DNA from: an uncultured Collinsella sp.
GTDB taxonomy: Bacteria > Actinomycetota > Coriobacteriia > Coriobacteriales > Coriobacteriaceae
DNA length: 64,000 nucleotides
NCBI GenBank assembly: GCA_958348225.1
Contig: CATVYG010000004.1
Location: 1-64,000, forward strand
Direction of reading: 5' to 3'
A model generated the notes under the pieces. That model saw only the letters and a list, made by a program, of their open reading frames with translations, ran no database searches and had not been told where the DNA came from. Below are positions 23,727 to 33,193 of this stretch, one piece after another. How positions within the stretch are numbered: the first letter of the stretch is position 1; the number at the start of each line of letters is the position of its first letter. Position numbers and translations under genes: made by a program.

Positions 23727-26027
23727 TTACTCGGCAGCGGCCTTGAACTTGTTGTAGTTGATCAGGCAGCCGGCCTTGACGATGGCACGCTCCTCTGCCG
23801 TCATATCGGCAATGTAGAGCTCAATCTGTTCAACCGAACCGTCGGCACGCACCACGTAGGCGACGATGCTCTGCAGATCGCCATCGAGCGCGGCGCGTAT
23901 ACCCGGCACAAAGACGTAGTCGCCCACCTCAAAGTTGGGCTCCGCCTCCATCTGGAAGGGCACCATACCCCAGTTCATCACGTTGGAGCGATAGCGCTTG
24001 GTGGCGTACTCGTGGACGATGTTGGCCAGGCCGCCAATTACGCGCTGGCAGCTCGCAGCCTGCTCGCGGGCAGAACCGTCACCGGGCTTCTTGGCATAGA
24101 GCATGGAGCCGTACTCAGTCGCCTTGGCATCGGCCGCGACACCCGCGTCGGTCAGCGCCTCAAACACACCGGCGAGCTCGGCATCGAGTGCCGCCAGGTC
24201 ACCCGCGGACTCACCGGCCACGCGGCGCTTCTCCACCGCGTCAACCTCCTTGGAGCGGCCCACGTAGGCCGGATCGCGACGGCTCAGCGTAAACTCGGCC
24301 AAGCCAAGCGGGTTGGAGCGGAAGGAACTCGTCTCGCCCGAGGGAATGAGCTCGTCGGTCGTGGTGACCGGGTCCATAATCTTGGAACACACCTTGAGCA
24401 GGATATCGTCGCCGAGGGGCTCCATCGCAGGCCACGGCTTGATGTTGGGGCCTTCGACCAGCTCGTCGGCAGGCTCCGCCTTGCCAAAGCCCCAGTACAC
24501 ACGCTTTTTGTACGGCGCGTCGTCAAAGGTGTACTCGCAGGCCTCATCCCAAGTCTCCTCGGGCAGGTCGGTCGCCGGCGTCAGGACGCCGCCGTTGGCA
24601 GCCGTCGCCGCAATGGAGCGGGCGTCCATCAGGGCCACGGCGCTCAGCTGGCCATTACCCGGCTTGGAACCCTCGCGGTTGGGGAAATTGCGCGTGGTGT
24701 GGCGGATGGACAGGCCGTTGTTGGCAGGCGTGTCGCCGGCGCCAAAGCACGGACCGCAGAACGCCGTGCGCACGATCGCACCTGCCTCCATGAGGTCGTA
24801 GATATAGCCACGGCGCGTAAGTTCGAGCGCCACGGGCTGGCTTGTGGGATAGACCGACAGCGAGAACTCGCCGCAGCCGGTGTTGGCGCCCTTAAGCACG
24901 CGGGCAGCCTGGACCACGGAGTCGTAGTTACCGCCCGAGCAGCCGGCGATAACGCCCTGCTGCACGTGCAGCTTGCCGTCGACGATCTTGTCGAGCAGGC
25001 TAAAGTGCGTCTTGCCCTCGCCGATCTTGGCAGCCTCGAGCTCCACCTCATGCAGGATGTCCTCGAGGTTCTCGTTGAGCTCGTCAATCTCGAAGCCGTT
25101 GGAAGGATGGAACGGCAGCGCGATCATGGGCTTGATGCTCGACAGGTCAACCTCGACGCAGCCGTCATAGTAGGCGACATCAGCGGGCTTGAGCTCGCGG
25201 TAGTCGTCGCCGCGGCCGTGCATGGTCAAAAACGCGTGTGTATCCTCGTCGGTGGCCCAAATGCTCGACAGGCAGGTGGTCTCGGTGGTCATGACATCGA
25301 CGCCGTTGCGGTAATCGGTCGTCATGCTCGCGATGCCCGGGCCCACAAACTCCATGACCTTGTTCTTGACGTAGCCCTTGGCAAAGACCGCCTTGATGAT
25401 AGCGAGCGCCACATCGTGCGGGCCGACGCCGGGGCGCGGGGCGCCCGCGAGGTAGATGGCCACGACGCCGGGATAGGCAACGTCGTAGGTGTCGCGCAGC
25501 AGCTGCTTTGCCAGCTCGCCGCCGCCCTCGCCCACGGCCATGGTGCCCAGGGCGCCATAGCGGGTGTGCGAGTCGGAACCCAAGATCATCTTGCCGCAAC
25601 CGGCGAAGTTCTCACGCATAAAGGAGTGGATGACGGCGATGTGCGGCGGGACGAAGATGCCGCCGTACTTCTTGGCCGCGGAAAGGCCAAAGACGTGGTC
25701 GTCCTCGTTGATGGTGCCGCCCACGGCGCACAGCGAGTTATGGCAGTTGGTGAGCACGTAAGGCAGCGGGAACTGCTCCATGCCCGAGGCGCGCGCCGTC
25801 TGGATGATGCCGACAAAGGTGATGTCATGGCTCGCCATGGCATCGAAGCGAATCTTGAGCGCCTCGGGATCTCCGGACGTATTGTGTGCCTGGAGGATCG
25901 AATACGCGATGGTGCCACGCTTGGCATCCTCGGGCGTCTGCGTAATACCGCGCTCGGCAGCCTCGACCGCAGGCACAACCTCGCTGCCGCCGCGCAGGTA
26001 GATGCCGTCCTCGTACAGCTTGACCAT
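23727..26027 (-). CDS. Aconitase-family hydratase (YbhJ-like)
   Basis: About 766 residues from ATG 26027 (MVKLYEDGIY) with GGGAG upstream; the frame opens at 26129. It has aconitase-superfamily signatures: GSDSHTRYGALGTMAVGEGG, a first cluster Cys in GCSGGNYDSV, CGPCFGAGDTPANNG, and a C-terminal swivel region (KRYRSNVMNWGMVPF). The overall layout resembles E. coli YbhJ, a putative hydratase, more than AcnA/AcnB. It should bind a [4Fe-4S] cluster and act on a hydroxy-acid, but the substrate is unproven, so calling it true TCA aconitase would be unsafe. Confidence 0.8.
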   Translation of the reverse strand: MVKLYEDGIYLRGGSEVVPAVEAAERGITQTPEDAKRGTIAYSILQAHNTSGDPEALKIRFDAMASHDITFVGIIQTARASGMEQFPLPYVLTNCHNSLCAVGGTINEDDHVFGLSAAKKYGGIFVPPHIAVIHSFMRENFAGCGKMILGSDSHTRYGALGTMAVGEGGGELAKQLLRDTYDVAYPGVVAIYLAGAPRPGVGPHDVALAIIKAVFAKGYVKNKVMEFVGPGIASMTTDYRNGVDVMTTETTCLSSIWATDEDTHAFLTMHGRGDDYRELKPADVAYYDGCVEVDLSSIKPMIALPFHPSNGFEIDELNENLEDILHEVELEAAKIGEGKTHFSLLDKIVDGKLHVQQGVIAGCSGGNYDSVVQAARVLKGANTGCGEFSLSVYPTSQPVALELTRRGYIYDLMEAGAIVRTAFCGPCFGAGDTPANNGLSIRHTTRNFPNREGSKPGNGQLSAVALMDARSIAATAANGGVLTPATDLPEETWDEACEYTFDDAPYKKRVYWGFGKAEPADELVEGPNIKPWPAMEPLGDDILLKVCSKIMDPVTTTDELIPSGETSSFRSNPLGLAEFTLSRRDPAYVGRSKEVDAVEKRRVAGESAGDLAALDAELAGVFEALTDAGVAADAKATEYGSMLYAKKPGDGSAREQAASCQRVIGGLANIVHEYATKRYRSNVMNWGMVPFQMEAEPNFEVGDYVFVPGIRAALDGDLQSIVAYVVRADGSVEQIELYIADMTAEERAIVKAGCLINYNKFKAAAE

Positions 26028-26327
26028 ACTGTCTCCCACTCTGCCCAAAAGATTTGGGCGCATAGCATACATTCGTTCAATATCGTGCCATAGAACGGTT
26101 GCGAGTGGGTTACGAATCTGCACGTTCACTTTATCTCGGTAAAGTAAAGGACGAGCCCGGCGAGGGCCGGCAGATTTGGTGTAAGAGTGTCCCTTCGACT
26201 AGTCATTTAAGAACGTCCCCCATGACTACCGCATCCGGAGCAAGGCAACGCCGCAGGTAGAGGACGGACAGCGAGCGAGCCGTATTTCCAAAGTGAGGAA
26301 CGTCCCCAAGTGCCGCATCCGGGCCAT
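26028..26327. other. Intergenic region with short repeats
   Basis: Contains the hydratase promoter and two members of the ACGTCCCC family: 26196-26229 (ACTAGTCATTTAAGAACGTC then CCCCATGACTAC) and about 26290-26316 (AGTGAGGAACGTCCCCAAGT). No gene seen. Confidence 0.5.
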
Positions 26328-26501
26328 GGCAACGCCGATATTTTGGCGCGGACAGCGAAAGCCCGCCAGAGCGAGCAAGGTGCCTTGAAACAAGGCGGCA
26401 TTGATCTTTTGATCATGCCGCCGAAGTTGAAAGGCAGATTGCCGCTCTGACGGGCTTGCAGCGTCAACTGGTTACGCGGGTTGGTAAACCCGTGTAACTA
26501 C
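26328..26501 (-). repeat. ~175-bp multi-hairpin repeat, copy A (3' of hspR)
   Basis: Three copies exist: here, 46166-46340 and 54296-54468. Shared parts on the + strand are AGCCCGCCAGAGCG paired with CGCTCTGRCGGGCT, a GCCTTG-AAA-CAAGGC stem, a GGCGGCATTGA... stem, and a last stem with loop YTGGTAAA. In this copy the middle stem is TGATC-TTTT-GATCA where the others have TGACC-TTCT-GGTCA, a compensated change. The repeat reaches into the hspR stop codon. Confidence 0.85.
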
Positions 26502-26914
26502 AAATCCCCGCCTGCGCCCAAAAGTTTGCGCATGACCTGTTCGGGGTTAACCGAGCCGTCGCGCGGGGCCAGGGCGGTGATCTTCTTCTGCATCTTGTAC
26601 TCGTGCAGCTCGTCCTCGAGCTGGCGCACGCGGGCACGGAGCTTTTCGTTCTCGCGCTCGCGCTCCTCAGCACGCTCCTTCATATCGAGGATGCGCACCA
26701 CGCCGGCAAGGTTGATGCCCTCGTCGGTCAGCTGGTTGATGAGCTCCAGGCGCTCGATATCGGCACGCGAATACAGACGCGTATTGCCGCCCGAGCGCTG
26801 GGGATTCAGCAAGCCTTTGGACTCGTAGACGCGCAGAGTCTGCGGGTGCATGCCGGTCAGCTCGGCCGCCACGCTGATCATGTACAGCGGTTTGTTCCTA
26901 TTGTCCTCGGCCAT
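26498..26914 (-). CDS. hspR: Heat-shock repressor HspR (MerR family)
   Basis: A 138-residue regulator. The MerR-type winged helix (MISVAAELTGMHPQTLRVYE, GLLNPQRSGGNTRLYSRADI) is followed by a charged coiled coil (MKERAEERERENEKLRARVR). HspR represses dnaK and clpB operons in Actinobacteria with DnaK as corepressor. It is the last gene of dnaK-grpE-dnaJ-hspR, 72 bp after dnaJ. The probable targets are the shared palindromes at 21329-21355 and 30908-30934. Confidence 0.94.
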   Translation of the reverse strand: MAEDNRNKPLYMISVAAELTGMHPQTLRVYESKGLLNPQRSGGNTRLYSRADIERLELINQLTDEGINLAGVVRILDMKERAEERERENEKLRARVRQLEDELHEYKMQKKITALAPRDGSVNPEQVMRKLLGAGGDL

Positions 26915-26986
26915 GCTACCTGACCCCTTTCCGTCTCGTTATCGTCCATCATAAGCCCGTGGGCGCGGGCGTGCGCCGCGACCGCC

Positions 26987-27952
26987 CTAGTACGTCGCCT
27001 TGTAACGGTTGACCTTCTCGCGATAGTCGCGTGTGTCGGCCTCGCGCAGCTTGGTCATGGCATCGCGCTCGTCATCGGATAGGTTCGTGGGGACCTGCAC
27101 CTTGATCTCGACGAGCAGCGCGCCTGTGCGGCCACGGTGCTTAACGTCGGGCGCCCCCATTTCCTTAAAGCGGAACTTCTTGCCCGTCTGGGTACCCGCG
27201 GGCACCTTCAGACGAACCGTCGCACCGCCGGGCGTCGGCACGTCCACCGTGCAGCCGAGCGCCGCCTCGTAGACCGAGACCGGTACCTCCATGGTCACGT
27301 CGGCACCCTTGCGCTTAAACAGCGGGTGCTCCTCCACATGCGTGGTCACGACCAGGTCGCCGCGCTCGCCACCCGCAACGCCGTACTCGCCGCGACGTTT
27401 GTAGCGCAGCTTGCCGCCGTCGACCGCGCCCGCGGGGACCGAGACCGTAATGGTCTGCTGCTCGCCCGTCGAGGGAATGCGGTAGGTGACCTTGTGCGTC
27501 ACGCCGCGAAACGCGTCCTCGGCCGTCACATCGACGGTCAGCGACAGGTCGCCGCCCTTGCGAGCACGGCTGCGACCCGCGCCGGCACCGGCAGCGCCCG
27601 CAGCCCCGGCAAAGCCCGAGCCCCAATCGCTGCCCCAGGCGCCGTTGCCGCTAAAGATGCTGTCGAAGATGTCGCCCCAGCCGCTGGCACCTGCGCCGGC
27701 ACCGTAGCCTCCGCCATACGCGCCGCCTGCGCCCGGCATGCCGCCAAACATGAGCATCTGGTCGTACTCTTTGCGCTTCTTCTCGTCCGAAAGCGTCTCG
27801 TAGGCCTCGCTGATCTCCTTGAACTTGGCCTCGTCGCCGCCGGCATCGGGGTGATATTTTTGCGCGAGCTTGCGAAACGCGCTCTTGATCTCTTTGTCGG
27901 AGGCGCTCTTGGATACGCCCAGGATGTCATAGAAGGTTTTGCCTGCAGCCAT
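26987..27952 (-). CDS. dnaJ: DnaJ-type co-chaperone lacking the zinc-finger domain (CbpA-like)
   Basis: About 321 residues from ATG 27952 (MAAGKTFYDI), with GGAGAGGAG upstream. J domain (YDILGVSKSASDKEIKSAFR, and HPD in KYHPDAGG), Gly-rich linker (about 85-140), then directly the C-terminal substrate domains. The four CxxCxGxG repeats of type I DnaJ are absent, so this is a type II/CbpA-like protein although it occupies the dnaJ slot of the heat-shock operon. It stimulates DnaK ATPase and delivers clients. Confidence 0.92.
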   Translation of the reverse strand: MAAGKTFYDILGVSKSASDKEIKSAFRKLAQKYHPDAGGDEAKFKEISEAYETLSDEKKRKEYDQMLMFGGMPGAGGAYGGGYGAGAGASGWGDIFDSIFSGNGAWGSDWGSGFAGAAGAAGAGAGRSRARKGGDLSLTVDVTAEDAFRGVTHKVTYRIPSTGEQQTITVSVPAGAVDGGKLRYKRRGEYGVAGGERGDLVVTTHVEEHPLFKRKGADVTMEVPVSVYEAALGCTVDVPTPGGATVRLKVPAGTQTGKKFRFKEMGAPDVKHRGRTGALLVEIKVQVPTNLSDDERDAMTKLREADTRDYREKVNRYKATY

Positions 27953-28025
27953 CGTAGCTCCTCTCCTGTTACGTCCGCCGCCCATGCAGACGACGGCTCA
28001 TGCTTTCATATGGCACTAGGCCAGA

Positions 28026-28055
28026 AAGGGCCCCGGGTGTTGCCCCGGGGCCCTT
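28026..28055 (-). terminator. Hairpin between grpE and dnaJ
   Basis: AAGGGCCCCGGG and CCCGGGGCCCTT pair around a short loop; TTTCTGG follows on the - strand. It could partly terminate or protect the dnaK-grpE portion of the transcript. Confidence 0.75.
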
Positions 28056-28060
28056 CTCAA

Positions 28061-28903
28061 TTACTCCTCGGTGCTCTCGGCCGTATCGGCCGTAGCATCC
28101 TCGGGCGCCGCTTCGGGCTCCGGTGCGGGGCGCTTCTCGCCACCGTAGGTCACCGTCACCATCGCGGAACGCAGGATGCGATCCGCCATGCGATAGCCCT
28201 TCTGGTACACATCGTTGACGGTCTCGTCATACTGCGATGCGTCCTCGACGCGACCCACGGCCTGATGCTCGAGCGGATCGAACGCCTCGCCCTTGGGATC
28301 GATAGGCTCAACACCCTCGTGCGCAAACACGTCGAGCAGCTTGGCATGTACCGCGTCAACGCCATCGACGAACTGCTTAAAGTCGTCGGAAAGCTCTTGA
28401 CTGCGGGCATGGTCGATCGCGCGCTCGATATCGTCGATCACCGGCAACAGCGCGGTGACAAGCTTCTCGGTCGCGCGCTCGCGCTCGGCGATACGCTCAT
28501 TGGCGGTGCGGCGACGGAAGTTCTCCCAGTCGGCCTGCAGACGGGCGGTACGCTCGGTGGCGTCCTTTGCCTTGTCCTCGGCGGCCTTCTGAGCCTCTGC
28601 CGCAGCATCGAGCTCGTTGCGCACGTCGGCAAGCTCTTTCTGAGCCTGCTCGAACTTGAGCTTAAAGTCGTTGTCGGCGGCTTCTTCACCGGCGCGGATA
28701 GCGGCTTCCACCATCTCGTCCTCGGTCATCGTCGCCTCCTTGTTGGAATCCTCTACCTGGTTCTCGGCAGCCTCGGCGGCCGGGGCCTCGTTGGCCTCGG
28801 TATCGTCGACGGCCTCTACGGGAATCTTCACGTCCTTCTCCTCAGAGTCAACGGGGGCGGCGCCAGCGGCGGCCGCCTCCGTGCGAGCTTTACGGGCGGA
28901 CAT
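28061..28903 (-). CDS. grpE: Nucleotide exchange factor GrpE
   Basis: A 280-residue protein. The C-terminal two thirds contain the long helix (ELADVRNELDAAAEAQKAAE) and GrpE head (RLQADWENFRRRTANERIAE, ALLPVIDDIERAIDHARSQE, VYQKGYRMADRILRSAMVTV). An acidic, Ala-rich N-terminal extension of about 85 residues makes it longer than the usual ~200. It exchanges ADP for ATP on DnaK. It starts two bases after dnaK ends. Confidence 0.95.
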   Translation of the reverse strand: MSARKARTEAAAAGAAPVDSEEKDVKIPVEAVDDTEANEAPAAEAAENQVEDSNKEATMTEDEMVEAAIRAGEEAADNDFKLKFEQAQKELADVRNELDAAAEAQKAAEDKAKDATERTARLQADWENFRRRTANERIAERERATEKLVTALLPVIDDIERAIDHARSQELSDDFKQFVDGVDAVHAKLLDVFAHEGVEPIDPKGEAFDPLEHQAVGRVEDASQYDETVNDVYQKGYRMADRILRSAMVTVTYGGEKRPAPEPEAAPEDATADTAESTEE

Positions 28904-28905
28904 GA

Positions 28906-30798
<1,893 letters not shown>

Positions 30799-30907
30799 TA
30801 GAAATTCCCTCTCTCTTGTGCGTTTGCACCGACTCGGCGGTCTGCCGAGCGGTGTTTCGGCTTGTCTTTCAGGATGTAGTGTATCCCCTTATGGGCCGGA
30901 ATATACA

Positions 30908-30934
30908 AAATCTAAGTCAATTCATATAAGATTT
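30908..30934. promoter_or_regulatory. Heat-shock operator-like palindrome upstream of dnaK
   Basis: Half-sites AAATCT/AGATTT at the same 21-bp spacing as at clpB (21329-21355), and both 11-base flanks (AAATCTAAGTC, ATATAAGATTT) identical. Probable HspR operator; the sequence differs from the textbook HAIR element. Confidence 0.78.
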
Positions 30935-31072
30935 CTTATTGCCAAGAGTTTAGGTTCTTAAATGCGCAGGTAGATGCGCTGTTTGAGTTCTAGACAAATC
31001 TATCGAGATCTATGTAGAGATGGCTGAGGCTTGAGTCCGGGGGTGCCTGGGGCTGCCTTGCGGAAAGCTCGT

Positions 31073-31200
31073 CCCGTTTTGAGCGTGGATTCCGGGCCGC
31101 GGTTTCCGTCTGAAGGCTCAACCGGAAACCGTATCCCGTTTTGAGAGCTGATACCGGGTCGCAGTTTCCGCTAGCGGGCCCAACCGGAAACTACGACCCG
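31073..31200. repeat. Two tandem 62-bp hairpins with GTTTCCG cores
   Basis: Unit 1 arms 31093-31108/31123-31138, unit 2 arms 31155-31170/31185-31200, both 16 bp with 14-nt loops ending YCAAC. Core GTTTCCG/CGGAAAC is constant; unit 2 pairs at 15 of 16 positions, unit 1 at 13. CCCGTTTTGAG opens each unit. The remaining DNA from 30935 to 31455 shows no gene. Confidence 0.7.
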
Positions 31201-31455
31201 TTTTTCGGCCAAATAACGGGATGCCCTTTCCGCAGGCGCGCTCAATAGCTCAATATTTCAAGTCACCTTTAGCTAACATTTGCGCAGCTCAACGGCCCCA
31301 CCTGCGCGTTTTTTAGTAAACCTTGGCATACTCGGCGAACGGTATGAAGATGCCGGTCAGAGGGTATTGCAAACGGTCGCTCCCGTGGTATGTTTTTGCC
31401 CGAATCAAACCGGCGCGCATCGCCTGTAGCGTCGGTCAACAGAGAGGAAACTACC

Positions 31456-31641
31456 ATGGCTCATCCCGTAATTGATGCCGACGAGTGCATCGCTTGTGGC
31501 GTTTGCGTCGACTCCTGCCCCGCTGGCGTTCTGGAGCTCCAGGACGTCGCTACCGTCGCTGACGAGGACTCCTGCGTCGCCTGTGGCGCTTGCCAGGACG
31601 CTTGCCCCGCTGGCGCGATCACTGAGATCGTCGAGGAGTAA
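31456..31641 (+). CDS. 2[4Fe-4S] ferredoxin
   Basis: A 61-residue clostridial-type ferredoxin. Two CxxCxxCxxxCP motifs (CIACGVCVDSCPAG and CVACGACQDACPAG) each supply four ligands. ATG 31456 has AGAGGAAA upstream; the frame opens at 31390. A low-potential electron carrier for anaerobic redox enzymes such as hydrogenase or pyruvate:ferredoxin oxidoreductase; the partner is not indicated by neighbours. It is a single-gene unit with its own terminator. Confidence 0.96.
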   Translation: MAHPVIDADECIACGVCVDSCPAGVLELQDVATVADEDSCVACGACQDACPAGAITEIVEE

Positions 31642-31680
31642 CAACTCCCCACTTGCACACTCAAAAGTACACCGTGCACA

Positions 31681-31720
31681 AAAAAGGAGGCTTCCGCATC
31701 GCCGCGGAGGCCTCCTTTTT
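31681..31720 (+). terminator. Terminator after the ferredoxin gene
   Basis: AAAAAGGAGGC...GCCTCCTTTTT inverted repeat 40 bp after the stop codon. The A- and T-runs on both sides make it potentially bidirectional, serving the convergent niaR/nad operon as well. Confidence 0.92.
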
Positions 31721-31784
31721 GTTTGTGCGGATAACTAATTTGGCACCGCTGCAGATTGCCGCTTAGGGGCGTTTGCAGCATCGG

Positions 31785-32330
31785 CTACGATAGGTCGTCT
31801 TCGTAGGGCATGAGGTCAGCCAAGTAGCCTTTCTCCTTGAGCATGGCCTCGATCTCGTCGAGGGTCTGCTCGTCTTCCGCCGCGATGCGATGGAAGTGGT
31901 AGCCGCTCGTCACCGTTAGTAGTGGAAAGCTCTTGCCGCTCTCGATATCGTGCAGGTAGCGCTCAACATCGCGACGATTGCGGATGTCCAGGTCGGCCGT
32001 GATCTTACCGTACACGCGGTGATTGACGATCACGTTGAGCACGGCACCACCGGCGTCGACGATACTCGTGAGCTCATCGCCTGCCTGCTCCACGCCGTGG
32101 CGAACCTTGACCAAGCGCGTGGGAACAGCCGGACTGCTCGCCGCCTCCTGCAGCACGTAGCCGCGATTGGTCGCCACGATATCGTGCCCATCGGCGCGCA
32201 GCAGGGCGATGTCTTGCACGACAATCTGGCGGCTCACACCCACCTCACGAGCAAGTGCGCTGCCGGAGACGGGGCCCTTGGCTCGCTCGAGCACGCCCAT
32301 GATGGCACGGCGACGCTCGCGGGCGTCCAT
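31785..32330 (-). CDS. niaR: NAD biosynthesis repressor NiaR (HTH and 3H domains)
   Basis: A 181-residue regulator. The N-terminal winged helix (RRRAIMGVLERAKGPVSGSA, LAREVGVSRQIVVQDIALLR) is followed by a 3H domain whose metal-binding His residues are visible in KVRHGVE, NHRVYGK and SGYHFHRI. NiaR (YrxA) represses NAD synthesis genes when nicotinic acid is available. It is the last gene of nadA-nadB-nadC-niaR, and its ATG overlaps the nadC stop. The probable operator is at 35693-35736. Confidence 0.92.
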   Translation of the reverse strand: MDARERRRAIMGVLERAKGPVSGSALAREVGVSRQIVVQDIALLRADGHDIVATNRGYVLQEAASSPAVPTRLVKVRHGVEQAGDELTSIVDAGGAVLNVIVNHRVYGKITADLDIRNRRDVERYLHDIESGKSFPLLTVTSGYHFHRIAAEDEQTLDEIEAMLKEKGYLADLMPYEDDLS

Positions 32331-33190
32331 TATTTACCGTCCAGCAGACGCAGGTGCTTAAGCGAGAGGTCGAGAATCGGCGCAGAGTGCGTCAGGGCGC
32401 CCGAGCTAATATAGTCGACACCCAGATCGGCCAGGGCGCGAATGTTGTCGGCGTCCACGTTGCCCGAACACTCGGTCTTGGCACGACCGGCGATAAGCTC
32501 GATAGCGGCCGCCATGTCGTCATGGGTCATATTGTCGAGCATGATAATGTCGGCACCGGCTTCCACGGCCTCGCGCACCATGTCCAGGTTCTCGCACTCG
32601 ATCTCGACCGTCGCAGTAAACGATGCATGGGCGCGCGCCATCTCGATCGCGCGCGTCACGCCACCGGCGGCATCGATGTGGTTGTCCTTGAGCATGACGG
32701 CCGTCGACAGGTTGTAACGGTGGTTGCTGCCGCCGCCAATCTCAACCGCCGCCTTCTCAAACACGCGCATGCCCGGTGTGGTCTTGCGCGTGTCGACGAG
32801 CACGGTCTTGGTTCCCTCGAGCGCCGCGGCCATGCTGTGCGTATAGGTAGCGATGCCGCTCATGCGCTGCAGGTAGTTGAGCGCCACGCGCTCGCCCGAA
32901 AGCAGCACACGCGCATCGCCGCGCACCTGACCCACGTGGTCGCCGGCATGCACCTCGTCACCGTCGGCAACATCAAACAGCACCGAGCTCTGCGAATCCA
33001 GCAGCTCAAAGGTGCGAGCGAACACATCCAGGCCGGCGATGATGCCATCAGCTTTGGCGATAAGCTCCACCGTGGCGGGACGCGCCGTGGGGCACACGCT
33101 CGCCGTGCTCACGTCCTCAAAGGTAATGTCCTCGCGCAGAGCCTGCAGAATCAGATCATCGACGACGAGCTTCATGGTAATGGGATTCAT
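32330..33190 (-). CDS. nadC: Nicotinate-nucleotide pyrophosphorylase (carboxylating) NadC
   Basis: A 286-residue enzyme converting quinolinate and PRPP to nicotinate mononucleotide. Typical NadC features: REDITFEDVSTASV near the N-terminus, VDTRKTTPGMRVFEKAAVEI in the active site, GGSNHRYNLS, and MLDNM. GGAGGAG precedes ATG 33190, inside the end of nadB. It overlaps niaR by one base. Confidence 0.97.
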   Translation of the reverse strand: MNPITMKLVVDDLILQALREDITFEDVSTASVCPTARPATVELIAKADGIIAGLDVFARTFELLDSQSSVLFDVADGDEVHAGDHVGQVRGDARVLLSGERVALNYLQRMSGIATYTHSMAAALEGTKTVLVDTRKTTPGMRVFEKAAVEIGGGSNHRYNLSTAVMLKDNHIDAAGGVTRAIEMARAHASFTATVEIECENLDMVREAVEAGADIIMLDNMTHDDMAAAIELIAGRAKTECSGNVDADNIRALADLGVDYISSGALTHSAPILDLSLKHLRLLDGK

Positions 33191-33193
33191 GGT

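Noticed and set aside
24012..26093. 693-codon + strand frame opposite the hydratase
   Set aside because: Mirror of a conserved enzyme gene, no recognisable motifs.
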